From NCBI RefSeq assembly GCF_001455965.1, contig NZ_LKKO01000001.1:62001-126000 (forward strand): a DNA stretch of 64,000 nucleotides, read 5' to 3'. Positions 15,135 through 23,319 of the stretch are shown in pieces. The position numbers and the translations under genes are program-made. This stretch comes from Methylobacterium sp. GXS13. GTDB lineage: Bacteria; Pseudomonadota; Alphaproteobacteria; Rhizobiales; Beijerinckiaceae. Numbering within the stretch: position 1 is the stretch's first letter; the number at the start of each line of letters is the position of its first letter. The notes under the pieces are model-generated. The model searched no databases. It saw only the letters and a program-made list of their open reading frames with translations, and was not told the DNA's origin.

Positions 15135-16370
15135 ATGGCGACGACGCGTATCGAGTGCGCAACGGAAAATTGCGCTGGGTGCATGGAGGTGGACGGCCGG
15201 AACCGGCGGGACGCCGATTACAGAGCAAAAAAGTTGATCGAGCGCGGCTGGACCTGCCGTGCCTGTGACAACCGGGCGGTTGTCGAGCGCGATGCAGCCG
15301 CCGGCCATCCTGCGCTGGAGGGATCCGAGAAGCAGATCGCCTGGGCAGCGACTCTGCGGGAGCGGACGCTGAAGACCCTCGATCCCATCGTGTCTGATGC
15401 GGTGAAGTCCGCTGCCGGCCGGCTGTTCTACACGTCCGGCGGCGTCTGCGGCATGCAGAACATGGTCCTGGAGCTCGCTGTAGTCGTCAAAGCGATCGGC
15501 GAGCCGGCTGTTCGAGAGGCGGTGGAGGCGATCCGCGCTGAGACCGACGCTCGATTCTGGATCGACGGGCGCGAGGAGGCTCCGCACCAGACGATCTCGG
15601 CGGTAGCCAGGCGCCTGGCGGATGAGGCGCGCGCCATGTCGCCGGAGGGCAAGGCGGAGGCCGCGGCCCAGCAGGAGGCTATGGCCGAGGCAACCCTGCG
15701 GCCGCCCGAGCCCGTGTCCGAGACCATCGCCGAGCTCTCGTGCCGGGACGGACGTCTCGTCGCCCGCTACGACGAGCGGACCGAGACCTTCAACACCACC
15801 GTGAAGGGCCTCGGCTACGTGTGGGATCCCGCGGCCGTGGCTTGGGTGCGCCGGCACAACTCGCTGATGATGGGCACGGCTACAGACAGGCTCGCCGAGA
15901 CCGCACACGAGCTCATCGCCGCCGGCATCGTCGTGGCCCTCTACGACCCTGAGGCCCGCGCCAAGGCCATCGACCGTTCATACGAGCCCGAGCACCGGCG
16001 TTGGGTCAGCCTCGTCCCGTCCGGGGCGAACGAGGGAAAGCTGCGGCTCACGTGGGGCCGCGACGAGGACCTCTACTCCGCGTTCCGCAGCCTGCCGGGG
16101 GCCACGTACAGGGACAAGGCCTGCCTCGTCCCCGCGACGTCGCGCGACGCGGTCATCGACTTCGTGGAGGCGCACGGTTTCCGCATCACCCCCGGCGCAA
16201 AGAAGCGGATGGACGAGGTGATGGCGCAGCGCCAGCGGGGCATCGTCGTCGATGCCGTGGCGCGCCCCAAAGCCGAACCGGTCAAGGCCAAGGCCCGGGG
16301 CGACCGGCCCGATCCCATGGACATCCCGGAGCACGTGGGAATCGACGATGACCTGGTCGACCACGACTGA
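15135..16370 (+). CDS. hypothetical protein with N-terminal Cys-rich zinc-ribbon-like motif, 411 aa
   Basis: The N-terminus has C-x4-C-x2-C and then C-x2-C (residues 8-50), a possible zinc site. The middle is helical (EKQIAWAATLRERTLKTLDP). Two similar beta-rich segments follow (FNTTVKGLGYVWDPAAVAWV; YRDKACLVPATSRDAVIDFV), recalling the accessory DNA-binding modules found with SNF2-type ATPases. The 3' end overlaps the SNF2 gene start by 23 bp, so the two products probably work together. Confidence 0.6.
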   Translation: MATTRIECATENCAGCMEVDGRNRRDADYRAKKLIERGWTCRACDNRAVVERDAAAGHPALEGSEKQIAWAATLRERTLKTLDPIVSDAVKSAAGRLFYTSGGVCGMQNMVLELAVVVKAIGEPAVREAVEAIRAETDARFWIDGREEAPHQTISAVARRLADEARAMSPEGKAEAAAQQEAMAEATLRPPEPVSETIAELSCRDGRLVARYDERTETFNTTVKGLGYVWDPAAVAWVRRHNSLMMGTATDRLAETAHELIAAGIVVALYDPEARAKAIDRSYEPEHRRWVSLVPSGANEGKLRLTWGRDEDLYSAFRSLPGATYRDKACLVPATSRDAVIDFVEAHGFRITPGAKKRMDEVMAQRQRGIVVDAVARPKAEPVKAKARGDRPDPMDIPEHVGIDDDLVDHD

Positions 16371-17766
16371 GCTCATGCCGCACCAGACGGACGCCGTCGC
16401 GAAGCTCCTGCCCTCCCGCGTGGGGGGGCTCTTCGCCGAGATGGGGACCGGCAAGAGCCGGATCCTTATCGAGCTCGCCAACAGGCGGGCCGCCAAGATC
16501 GACCGGGTGGTTTGGTTCTGCCCGGTCAGCGTCAAGGCCACGGTGCGGGCCGAGATCCTCAAGCACACGTCCTGCGAGCCCGACGACATCGTGGTCTTCG
16601 ACGACCGCACCGACGCGGCGAAGATGCCGCTGGACCGCCCCTGGTACGTCGTGGGCATCGAGAGCCTGTCGTCGAGCCTGCGCATCATCGCCGCGTTCGA
16701 CGCCCTCGTGGACGAGCGCACCTTCGTCGCCATCGATGAAAGCACGTACATCAAGGGCCCGCATGCCTCGCGGACCCGCCGGGTCACGGACATGTCCCGC
16801 CGCGCGCGCTACCGGGCGGTCCTGACGGGAACGCCGTTCACCCAGGGCGTCGTGGACCTGTATGGGCAGATGTCGTTCCTGAGCCCCAAGATCCTCGGGT
16901 ACAACTCGTTCTGGGCCTTCGCGAGGAACCACCTCGAATACGAGACCGACCGCCGGACCGGCAAGGTCACGGGCCAGATAAGGCGGTCGCACAACACGGA
17001 TGTGCTCGCCGCCCGCATCGCCCCGTACGTCTACCAGATCCGCAAGGACGAGTGCCTGAGCCTGCCGGAGAAGCTCTACGACGAGCGGTGGGTCGCGACG
17101 AGCCTGGAGCAGGACGCCGCCGCGATGAGGGCCAAGGAGGACGTTCTCGAAGACGAGGCGACCTACCTCAATCCGCACATCGCAATCTTCCGACTGTTCT
17201 CGCGGCTCCAGGCCATCGCCTGCGGATTCCACCGAGGCGCACCGATTCGCCACAACCGCATCGCCGGCCTCCTCGACGTCGTCGCGCGGATCCCGGAGGG
17301 CGAGAAGGTCGTCGTCTGGACGAAATACCGTCAGGGCCTCGACGAGATCGTTTCCGCTCTGTCGGGCGAGCACGGGGCCGGATCCTGCCGCGAGTTCCAC
17401 GGCGGCCTCGACGAGCGCCGGCGCGGGGCCGAGGTCGAGGCTTGGCGTCGGGAGGCCCGGTTCCTCGTCGCGACGCAGCAGTCCGGGGGGCACGGCCTTA
17501 CGCTCACCGAGGCGTCCCACGCCGTCTTCTACTCGACCGGCTTCAAGTACAGCGAGCGCGCCCAGGCCGAGGACCGCATCCATCGCATCGGGCAGGAGCG
17601 GCCTTGCACGTACTTGGACGTGGCCGTGGACTGCGGGATCGACCGCAAGATCCTAGCCGCCGTCCAATCGAAGGGGGCTACCCTGGCGGAGTTCCGCCGC
17701 GAGCTCGACGCCTGCCGGAAGAAGGGCATGAAAGAGAAGCTGCGGGCCCTGATAGCGTCGATTTAG
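16348..17766 (+). CDS. SNF2-family DEAD/DEAH helicase-like ATPase, 472 aa
   Basis: Motifs in order: MPHQTDAVAKLL (Q-motif region), Walker A AEMGTGKSR, motif II FVAIDEST, motif III LTGTPFTQG, then the C-terminal lobe with VVVWTKYRQGLDEIV and QQSGGHGLTLTEASHAVFYS, and RIHRIGQ (motif VI). This is the compact SNF2 type common in phages and mobile elements. It would translocate on DNA using ATP; the partner is probably the preceding gene. The ATG at 16348 overlaps that gene; ATG 16375 is the alternative. The product ends at TAG. Confidence 0.85.
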   Translation: MTWSTTTELMPHQTDAVAKLLPSRVGGLFAEMGTGKSRILIELANRRAAKIDRVVWFCPVSVKATVRAEILKHTSCEPDDIVVFDDRTDAAKMPLDRPWYVVGIESLSSSLRIIAAFDALVDERTFVAIDESTYIKGPHASRTRRVTDMSRRARYRAVLTGTPFTQGVVDLYGQMSFLSPKILGYNSFWAFARNHLEYETDRRTGKVTGQIRRSHNTDVLAARIAPYVYQIRKDECLSLPEKLYDERWVATSLEQDAAAMRAKEDVLEDEATYLNPHIAIFRLFSRLQAIACGFHRGAPIRHNRIAGLLDVVARIPEGEKVVVWTKYRQGLDEIVSALSGEHGAGSCREFHGGLDERRRGAEVEAWRREARFLVATQQSGGHGLTLTEASHAVFYSTGFKYSERAQAEDRIHRIGQERPCTYLDVAVDCGIDRKILAAVQSKGATLAEFRRELDACRKKGMKEKLRALIASI

Positions 17767-17778
17767 GCTGATTTAGGC

Positions 17779-17839
17779 TTGACGTTTACCATGTCATGTC
17801 CCATAATTAGGGACATAGCAGGGGCAGGCATGGGCCGCC
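17779..17839 (+). promoter_or_regulatory. promoter with perfect dyad over the -10 and conserved leader, before the IbrAB operon
   Basis: TTGACG (17779-17784), 17 bp, CATAAT (17802-17807). The -10 is embedded in TGTCCC-ATAATTA-GGGACA (17797-17815), a perfect 6-bp dyad, so a bound repressor would block RNA polymerase. GGCAGGCATGGGCCGCC follows at 17823-17839, 16 bp before the GNAT gene start. A 10-bp tandem repeat (ATTTAGGCTG/T) at 17761-17780 overlaps the preceding stop codon. Confidence 0.72.
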
Positions 17840-17855
17840 CGGCTTGGAGACGATC

Positions 17856-18284
17856 ATGGCCAAAAGCATTACCACGCACGTCGTCGCGCCCGCCGATCGG
17901 GACCGCGACTTCTACGCCGACATCGGCCCGTTCTTCATGGACGGGGCCGTCCGCCGCGAGCTTCCGTACCTCAAGGACCTCCCCCACAAGACTTGGCTCC
18001 TCGCGAAGGAGGGCGGCACGGTCGTCGCTATCGCCGGCATCATCCCGCACGCCAACGGCGTCGCGGAGCTCTGCTCGCTCTACGTCGTCCCCTCCTACCG
18101 CAACACCGGCATCGCCGACGCTCTCGTCGAGAAGCGCCTCTCGATGGTCGAGGGCGCCCGCGTCATCCGCGTAGTCTGCGCCCCAGCCTCGGCCGGCCTC
18201 TACGCCGACAAGGGCATGAGGCAGGTTGCCAAGCGCGGAAGCTACGTCGTTCTGGAGCGCAAGGCCCAGAAGGCGGCCGCCTGA
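17856..18284 (+). CDS. GNAT-type N-acetyltransferase-like protein, 142 aa
   Basis: GNAT core pattern: VVAIAGIIPHANGVAELCSL, then YVVPSYRNTGIADALVEKRL (the acetyl-CoA loop, with R-x-x-G-I-A in place of Q/R-x-x-G-x-G/A), and a last strand RGSYVVLERK. The first N-terminal strand is short. ATG 17856 has GGAG at good spacing. It is the first gene of a five-gene coupled operon; its stop overlaps the next ATG (TGATG). The substrate is unknown. Confidence 0.7.
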   Translation: MAKSITTHVVAPADRDRDFYADIGPFFMDGAVRRELPYLKDLPHKTWLLAKEGGTVVAIAGIIPHANGVAELCSLYVVPSYRNTGIADALVEKRLSMVEGARVIRVVCAPASAGLYADKGMRQVAKRGSYVVLERKAQKAAA

Positions 18285-19336
18285 TGATCGCCGCCCACCT
18301 TTCTCCCGACGCCGGATCCCGGCGCCGGGCCGTCGAGGGATTCCTCGCGGCCTCCGGCACCCGCCAGGCGATCTACGTATGCCCCGAGGCCTCCGCCTGG
18401 CGGGCCGAGGACTTGCGCGACCGCGCCCTGGTCGTGCCTTTCGAGCGCATGGACGATCGCGACACATGGCTCACGCTCAACGCCATGGTCGGCCCCGAGA
18501 CCGCGCTCGTCATGGAGTGCGTGTCCCGCTACCCGAAAATCACGTCGACGAAGTTCGCCAACCTGCAGCGCCTCTCGAAGCAGGTCGAGCACCGCATGAC
18601 TGCCGACATCGTGCCGTTCACCCTCGGCATCGAGTACGTCTACACGCCCTACAGCTACCTCGACCGATCCATCCTCGGGTTCGCCCATTGGTACGCGTTC
18701 CGCGAGGGGAACCTGGAGCAGGGACTCGACGGCGACGCGGTGTCCTCGCACGACCCGGTCGTCATCGCCCGCAAGCTGGCGAGCGTCACGACGTGCGACG
18801 GCGCTACCCTTCTCGCCGCCCGGACCGTCCTGGCCGTCGAGGCCGACGCGTCCGAGCATGCCGGATACGCGGCCAAGAAGGCGGCGCTATTCGAGGAGCA
18901 CTCGAACCCCACCAAGATCGTCACCCGGCTGGCCGACCATGCCCACGCCTTCCGATCCCGGACGGCCGCCGTCGTCGCCCATGTCCGGGGACTGCCGGGA
19001 CGGACCCTGGTCCTGACGAACCTCGGCTCCTACGCCGACAAGCTCGGCAAGGCCCTGGCCAAGTCGGGCGCAGCCGGTGCCGTGGCGACCTCGTTCGCCC
19101 TGGCCGTCGAGCGCCGCGACCTCGGCGGGTTCGATAACGTCGTCTACGCCGAGGCCCCGATCGTGAAGAGCTACCTCGCCCTCGATGTCGAGGCGGGCAT
19201 GCGCAGGGACGCGACGGTGACCCTCGTCCGTGGCGACACCCGCATCGATTCCTTCCTCCACGACTGGTGGGGCCGCGAGACCGGTGCCATCGACGCCGTA
19301 ACCACCACACTCCTGGAGGCCCGCCATGGCGCGTAA
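18284..19336 (+). CDS. unknown protein, 350 aa, in the IbrAB-like operon
   Basis: Not recognised. The N-terminal half has alternating strands and helices (QAIYVCPEASAW, LVVPFERMDDRDTWLTLNAM, TALVMECVSRYPK). The C-terminal half has a Rossmann-like pattern (GRTLVLTNLGSYADKLGKAL, GAVATSFALAV, FDNVVYAEAPIVKSYLALDV) that recalls a degenerate helicase C-terminal lobe without Walker A. It overlaps the GNAT gene by 1 bp and the IbrA-like gene by 11 bp. Confidence 0.6.
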   Translation: MIAAHLSPDAGSRRRAVEGFLAASGTRQAIYVCPEASAWRAEDLRDRALVVPFERMDDRDTWLTLNAMVGPETALVMECVSRYPKITSTKFANLQRLSKQVEHRMTADIVPFTLGIEYVYTPYSYLDRSILGFAHWYAFREGNLEQGLDGDAVSSHDPVVIARKLASVTTCDGATLLAARTVLAVEADASEHAGYAAKKAALFEEHSNPTKIVTRLADHAHAFRSRTAAVVAHVRGLPGRTLVLTNLGSYADKLGKALAKSGAAGAVATSFALAVERRDLGGFDNVVYAEAPIVKSYLALDVEAGMRRDATVTLVRGDTRIDSFLHDWWGRETGAIDAVTTTLLEARHGA

Positions 19337-20396
19337 GCTCTACAAGCCCAAGACCGTGGACGTTGCGCTGGCCGAGCGCATGGCCTGGATCTTCGACACC
19401 TACGGCAAGGTCGTCGTCTCGATCTCCGGCGGCAAGGACAGCACCGTGCTGCTCGACGCGGCCCGCAAGGAGGCCCTGCGCCGGGGGACGACCGTCTTCG
19501 CCTTCTTCCTCGACCAGGAGGCCGAGTACGGGGCGACCATCGAGCACGTCCGTCACCTCATGGGCCTGCCCGGCGTCATGCCGGTGTGGATGCAGGTCCC
19601 CCTGCGCATGACGAACGCCACGTCCTACGAGGAGGCCTGGCTCCACGCGTGGGAGCCCGGCGCCGAGTGGATGCGGGCGAAGGAGCCGCACGCGATCCAC
19701 GAGCTCCCCGGCGCGCCAGACCGGTTCCACGCCTTCTTCGAATGGTGGGAGGCCCGGTTCGACGCCGACACCGCCTTCCTCGTCGGCCTGCGCGCCGAGG
19801 AGGCCCTCAACCGGTACCGCGCCGTCACGAGGAACGCGGCCGTCGCGGGGATCCCGTGGTCGAGCAGGACCAAGGGCAAGGCCGTCAAGCTCTACCCGCT
19901 GTACGATTTCACCTTCGAGGACGTCTGGACCTACCTCGGCAAGAACGGCGTCCCATACAACCGGGCCTACGACTGGATGTGGGCTAAGGGCCACGGCATT
20001 CAGGAGATGCGTGTCTCGAACCTGATCCACGAGCAGGCCTTCCACAGCCTCTCGACGCTCCAAGAGTTCGAGCACGACACCTTCGAGGCACTTCAGCGTC
20101 GCCTCGCAGGCGTCCATGCCGCGGCGCTCTACGCCGGCGAGCAGTCGGTCTACCAGACGTTGGTTCGCCCCAAGGCGTACCCGACGTGGCGCGCCTACCG
20201 CGACTTCCTCCTCCAGACCCTTCCGATCGACGTCGGGAAATTCCGGACCCGATTCGCCCGGCAGCCCGAGGCGGAGAACGTGGCCCGCTCGCAGTGCCGG
20301 GCGCTCCTCCTCAACGACCACGAAGCCAACCTGCCGATCGACACCACCGTCAAGGACCCGCGCGCCTCGCTCGCCAAGTGGATGGAGTTGCTATGA
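19326..20396 (+). CDS. IbrA-like PAPS-reductase-family PP-loop protein, 356 aa
   Basis: PP-loop motif VVSISGGKDSTVLL at residues about 28-42 marks the adenosine-nucleotide alpha-hydrolase superfamily. Later segments (FLVGLRAEEALNRYRAV, KLYPLYDFTFEDVWTYLGKN, MRVSNLIHEQAFHSL) match the PAPS-reductase-like proteins of the IbrA type. The catalytic Cys tail (ECGLH) of true PAPS reductases is absent, so sulfate assimilation is unlikely. IbrA and IbrB are a known adjacent pair in E. coli prophage-like loci, where they affect expression of other genes. The neighbour here is IbrB-like. Confidence 0.8.
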   Translation: MARKLYKPKTVDVALAERMAWIFDTYGKVVVSISGGKDSTVLLDAARKEALRRGTTVFAFFLDQEAEYGATIEHVRHLMGLPGVMPVWMQVPLRMTNATSYEEAWLHAWEPGAEWMRAKEPHAIHELPGAPDRFHAFFEWWEARFDADTAFLVGLRAEEALNRYRAVTRNAAVAGIPWSSRTKGKAVKLYPLYDFTFEDVWTYLGKNGVPYNRAYDWMWAKGHGIQEMRVSNLIHEQAFHSLSTLQEFEHDTFEALQRRLAGVHAAALYAGEQSVYQTLVRPKAYPTWRAYRDFLLQTLPIDVGKFRTRFARQPEAENVARSQCRALLLNDHEANLPIDTTVKDPRASLAKWMELL

Positions 20397-21052
20397 TGAA
20401 CCGGATCGAGACCCTGACGGCCGACCTCGCCGCCGCCATCGACGGCCTCCCCCTGGAGGAGAAGGTCGAGGCCCTGAACGCTGCACGCCGCGCGCTGCAC
20501 GCCGTCTCCCCGTTCCGCTCGGAGCCGGTGGATCTGGTGACCTGGGTGCTCAACGACGTCGTGGTGGCCAACGAGTATAACCCGAACAAGGTCGCCTCGC
20601 CCGAGATGGCGCTCCTGCACCGCTCGATCCGAGAGGACGGCTACACTCAGCCGATCGTCACGTTCGCGTCCGGCGTCACGTCCGTCGTGGTCGACGGCTT
20701 CCACCGTCATCGGGTCGGCAAGGAGAAGGCGGATGTCCGGGAGCGCATCCACGGGTACCTGCCCGTCGTCGCGATCGACAAGCCCCTGGCCGAGCGCATG
20801 GCATCGACCGTTCGGCACAACCGCGCCCGCGGCAAGCATCAGGTGGACCTCATGAGCGAGATGGTGGTGAAGCTAGTCAACCTCGGCCAGTCCGACCAGG
20901 CGATCGCGCGCCAGCTCGGGCTGAGCGCCGACGAACTCATCCGGCTCAAGGCCCAGACCGGTATCGCCTCCCTGTTCGCCGGGCAGCCCTTCTCGCGGTC
21001 GTGGGTCGCGGTCGAGGAGGCCGCGCCTGTCCTCGCCGACGAGGAGGCGTGA
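20393..21052 (+). CDS. IbrB-like ParB/Srx-fold protein, 219 aa
   Basis: Starts at ATGATG overlapping the IbrA-like stop. The ParB/sulfiredoxin fold is seen in LHRSIREDGYTQPIVTFASG and VVDGFHRHRVGKEKADVR. The strand VAIDKPLAERMASTVRHNRA and a helix-turn-helix (QSDQAIARQLGLSADELIRL) follow. ParB-fold proteins of this type bind nucleotides and may act on DNA. Tight coupling with the PP-loop protein suggests a complex. Confidence 0.78.
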   Translation: MMNRIETLTADLAAAIDGLPLEEKVEALNAARRALHAVSPFRSEPVDLVTWVLNDVVVANEYNPNKVASPEMALLHRSIREDGYTQPIVTFASGVTSVVVDGFHRHRVGKEKADVRERIHGYLPVVAIDKPLAERMASTVRHNRARGKHQVDLMSEMVVKLVNLGQSDQAIARQLGLSADELIRLKAQTGIASLFAGQPFSRSWVAVEEAAPVLADEEA

Positions 21053-21053
21053 C

Positions 21054-21608
21054 GTGAAGGTCAGGATCATGCACAAGGACAGCTTCGCATTCACCGGCGC
21101 CGACATCGACTGGGAGGCGATCGGCATGGGGCCGATCGGCTTGGTAGAGGACGCGGAGGGGAACTGGTATCCCCTGGCGTTGGATGACCGGCGCCATCCG
21201 CACCTCGTGGATGCTGATGGGCCGCACGAGCTCGATCGCGAGAACGCTGGGCCGGCGATCTATCGCGCGCTGGACGAGACGTGCGAGCGGTTATGGGGGC
21301 ACTCCTGGAACTCGGCGGTGGGTGAGATCTTCGGGCTCAACCGGCGCACCACCCAGCGCGATCGCGTCTCGCGCTACCTGCTCCCGCCGGCGGTCCTGCA
21401 AGTCGTCGCCTACGTGGCGAGCGCGGACGACAGCCAGGAGTTGGCCGGTGCGCTCTTGGCCCTCGCACGCTATGCCCGGAAGACGGGCAGCAAGGCGGAG
21501 GCGCTTGGATACTGGCAGAACGCAGCCGACGTTTTCTACGGCAACGCCAAGGACGTGATCGTGGGAGCCGGTTTGGCTGGTCCGGATTTGGCCCGGAAAC
21601 CCGTCTGA
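21054..21608 (+). CDS. hypothetical protein with HTH-like C-terminal part, 184 aa
   Basis: Last gene of the five-gene operon (GTG start 1 bp after the IbrB-like stop). The N-terminal half is acidic (FTGADIDWEAIGMGPIGLVE). Residues about 75-120 (CERLWGHSWNSAVGEIFGLN, then RRTTQRDRVSRYLLPPAVLQ) look like a DNA-binding HTH. It ends 106 bp before the att copy at 21715. Function unknown. Confidence 0.6.
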   Translation: MKVRIMHKDSFAFTGADIDWEAIGMGPIGLVEDAEGNWYPLALDDRRHPHLVDADGPHELDRENAGPAIYRALDETCERLWGHSWNSAVGEIFGLNRRTTQRDRVSRYLLPPAVLQVVAYVASADDSQELAGALLALARYARKTGSKAEALGYWQNAADVFYGNAKDVIVGAGLAGPDLARKPV

Positions 21609-21714
21609 CGGGCCGGAATGCGGATACGCGGCGGTGCGCCGAAACGAACGGCGATGAACGGGTTTGCATGGGTCCCGTCATCGCGTAGAGGGGAGGGGAT
21701 GACGCGGGCAAGCC

Positions 21715-21763
21715 TTGCCAAGGTTGGGGTCGAGGGTTCGAATCCCTTCGCCCGCTCCAGTTT
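21715..21763 (+). other. att site: 49-bp 3' end of tRNA-Gly(GCC), boundary of islands A and B
   Basis: Identical to 54338-54386. It holds the anticodon loop TTGCCAA, the T-arm GAGGGTTCGAATCCCTT, the acceptor 3' strand CGCCCGC, the discriminator T and CCA, then GTTT. Upstream sequence does not supply the acceptor 5' strand or D-arm, so this is a tRNA fragment, not a tRNA gene. Such 3' fragments mark element ends after integration by tyrosine recombinases. Confidence 0.85.
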
Positions 21764-21790
21764 CTCCAACCGAAACAGTCACTTAGCAAG

Positions 21791-21813
21791 GCTGCCTCCG
21801 GGTGGCTTTTTTT
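21791..21813 (+). terminator. rho-independent terminator after the left att copy
   Basis: GCTGCC, TCCG loop region, GGTGGC, then seven T (21807-21813). It would end transcription from the 17.8-21.6 kb operon or from a tRNA joined to this end. Confidence 0.65.
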
Positions 21814-21817
21814 CTGT

Positions 21818-21864
21818 GGGGCCATAACTGGGGCCGAAACGTGCGGAAACTCCGCTCGAACGGG
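21818..21864 (+). repeat. left inner-end repeats of island B (possible integrase arm sites)
   Basis: GGGGCCATAAC at 21818-21828 and CTCGAACGGG at 21855-21864. Near-copies in the same order and orientation lie just inside the right end (GGGGCCGTAAC 54213-54223; CTCGAACGGG 54247-54256). Confidence 0.45.
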
Positions 21865-21986
21865 GGTCCGGCAGGGTTGTCGGCGACGGGCCGGGGCCGA
21901 AAGGTTTCGGACCCGGCGGAAGGCGTCGCGAGGGAAGGCTGCCACCCCCCGCGTGTCCCGTTCCAGGGCACGACTCGGCCGGCGTC

Positions 21987-22415
21987 TCACGTTCCCAGGT
22001 CGAAAATCTCGACGAGCTCCGGATTGCCGTGCGCGTCCCGTCCGCCGGACGGATCCTCGATCAGCAGGTTGATGACCCAGGGCTCGCCCGGTCGCGGGGC
22101 CCTGCCTTCCCCGAACGTCGCCGCAAGCTGGACGGCGCCGATCCTGTCCGAGACTCGGAAAGCGGTCCGGTCCTCGATGGCCGTGCCCTCGGCAAGCGCC
22201 TGCCCGGAGACGACGCGGTGGGCGTAGCCGCCGGGAGCGGTATCATCCGGCCAGAGCGCGTGAACGACGGCGCCCGCCTTCATCGCCTGCTGCACGTAGC
22301 GACCGGGCCCTTCTCCTCGGCGCGCTCGGAGGCCTAGCGCCCTGTCGGTCGTGGCGACGCTCCTCAGCAGGATCCTCACGATCTGCTCGGGTGTCTGGTC
22401 CTTGATCTTGTCCAT
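21987..22415 (-). CDS. hypothetical protein, 142 aa
   Basis: ATG 22415 follows GGAGGCAAG. The N-terminal helix is DQTPEQIVRILLRSVATTDR; the middle is beta-rich and ends acidic (ELVEIFDLGT). No motif recognised. First gene inside the left end of island B, transcribed toward the att site. Confidence 0.62.
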   Translation of the reverse strand: MDKIKDQTPEQIVRILLRSVATTDRALGLRARRGEGPGRYVQQAMKAGAVVHALWPDDTAPGGYAHRVVSGQALAEGTAIEDRTAFRVSDRIGAVQLAATFGEGRAPRPGEPWVINLLIEDPSGGRDAHGNPELVEIFDLGT

Positions 22416-22481
22416 CGTCTTGCCTCCGTACCGGCACCATCTCCGGGAGGCCAATTGATTTAACCACGAATACTTGCGTGA

Positions 22482-22500
22482 ACCTTAGCGAGCCTAAGGT
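22482..22500. promoter_or_regulatory. small dyad in an A/T-rich promoter-like stretch
   Basis: ACCTTAG-CGAGC-CTAAGGT, perfect 7-bp arms, 67 bp before the gene starting at 22415 (minus). TATACT at 22523-22528 is a -10-like hexamer on the plus strand. Probable operator. Confidence 0.4.
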
Positions 22501-22650
22501 AAAATTTGGGCTTACTGATTCTGTATACTTTTAGGTATCATGAAACATCGCTCAGCGGGCGCACACTCCGGATACGGCACGGCTCTGGAGATTGTGAATA
22601 CAAAATTCCTGAGCGCCTTCTTCGGGCGCACAATCCGAGTCTCGGGCAAG

Positions 22651-23007
22651 TCAGGCCTCCACAACTGTATGAACGTCCACGCGGCCCTTGAGGGCATCGA
22701 GCCAGCCGAAGCTCGGCGGCTCGGCGTCCAGCGTCGACCGGGCATCCCACATAGTCGCGAACTCCTCGCGGGTGATGACGACCTGGTCTGGAGCGAAGGC
22801 GGGGACGGGGGCGATGAGGCGCACGTCGCGGTCCACGAGGTCCTGCTCGTAGTCCGAGCCGATCTCCAGGATCCCGTGCGGATCGTCGCCAAGGTATGAG
22901 ATGCGCGCCGGCTCAAGGGGCTCGCCCTCGCACCACTCGACTCACCAGAACTCGGCGGGGCGGTTCGGCGGAGCTCGCGCTGCGGCTCTCGCCTCGGCAG
23001 AGGCCAT
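22651..23007 (-). pseudogene. hypothetical protein gene interrupted by TGA
   Basis: From ATG 23007 the frame reads MASAEARAAARAPPNRPAEF and W, then TGA at 22942-22944. It continues in frame VEWCEGEPLEPARISYLGDD and on to TGA at 22651. A Trp codon (TGG) changed to TGA is the simplest explanation. The distal part (VVITREEFATMWDARSTL) has normal codon use. Family unknown. Confidence 0.55.
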
Positions 23008-23047
23008 CCGAAAGAAGCGGTCACGTTGACGGCCATCGTCCCCTCCC

Positions 23048-23317
23048 TCAGCTGTAGGCCGACCAGCACGCGGGCAGCCCGCCGCCGCGGCGGATCCGGG
23101 CGTCCTGTTCGGTGAAGCGCTCCAGGACGAGCTCGGTGTGCCCACCCCTCGGGGGCGCCGGATCCGCGTCAGGGTTCTCCAGCACGTAACGCGTTACGTG
23201 CTTGGGATCGGCCGGGCTTGCTGCGATCCGAGCGCGCCAGGCGGCATGCCCGGGGGCGTCTCCGAAGCGGTGGGCGAGCCGTTCGAGCAGGGCGGCCGAG
23301 GGGGCGGGGCGGGTCAT
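23048..23317 (-). CDS. hypothetical protein, 89 aa
   Basis: ATG 23317 overlaps the stop region of the small membrane protein gene (TGATCATG). Helical and charged: SAALLERLAHRFGDAPGHAA, then a Pro/Asp-rich linker and LVLERFTEQDARIRRGG. Part of a run of short coupled minus-strand genes. Confidence 0.6.
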   Translation of the reverse strand: MTRPAPSAALLERLAHRFGDAPGHAAWRARIAASPADPKHVTRYVLENPDADPAPPRGGHTELVLERFTEQDARIRRGGGLPACWSAYS

Positions 23318-23319
23318 GA

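Noticed and set aside
21680..21763. A functional tRNA-Gly at the left att
   Set aside because: The acceptor 5' strand and D-arm are missing; only the anticodon loop to CCA is present. The same holds at 54338.
21337..21990. Minus-strand frames over the left att encoding RRDSNPRPQPWQ and RAKGFEPSTPTLA
   Set aside because: These are well-known false translations of the antisense strand of tRNA 3' ends; they occur wherever this tRNA fragment occurs.
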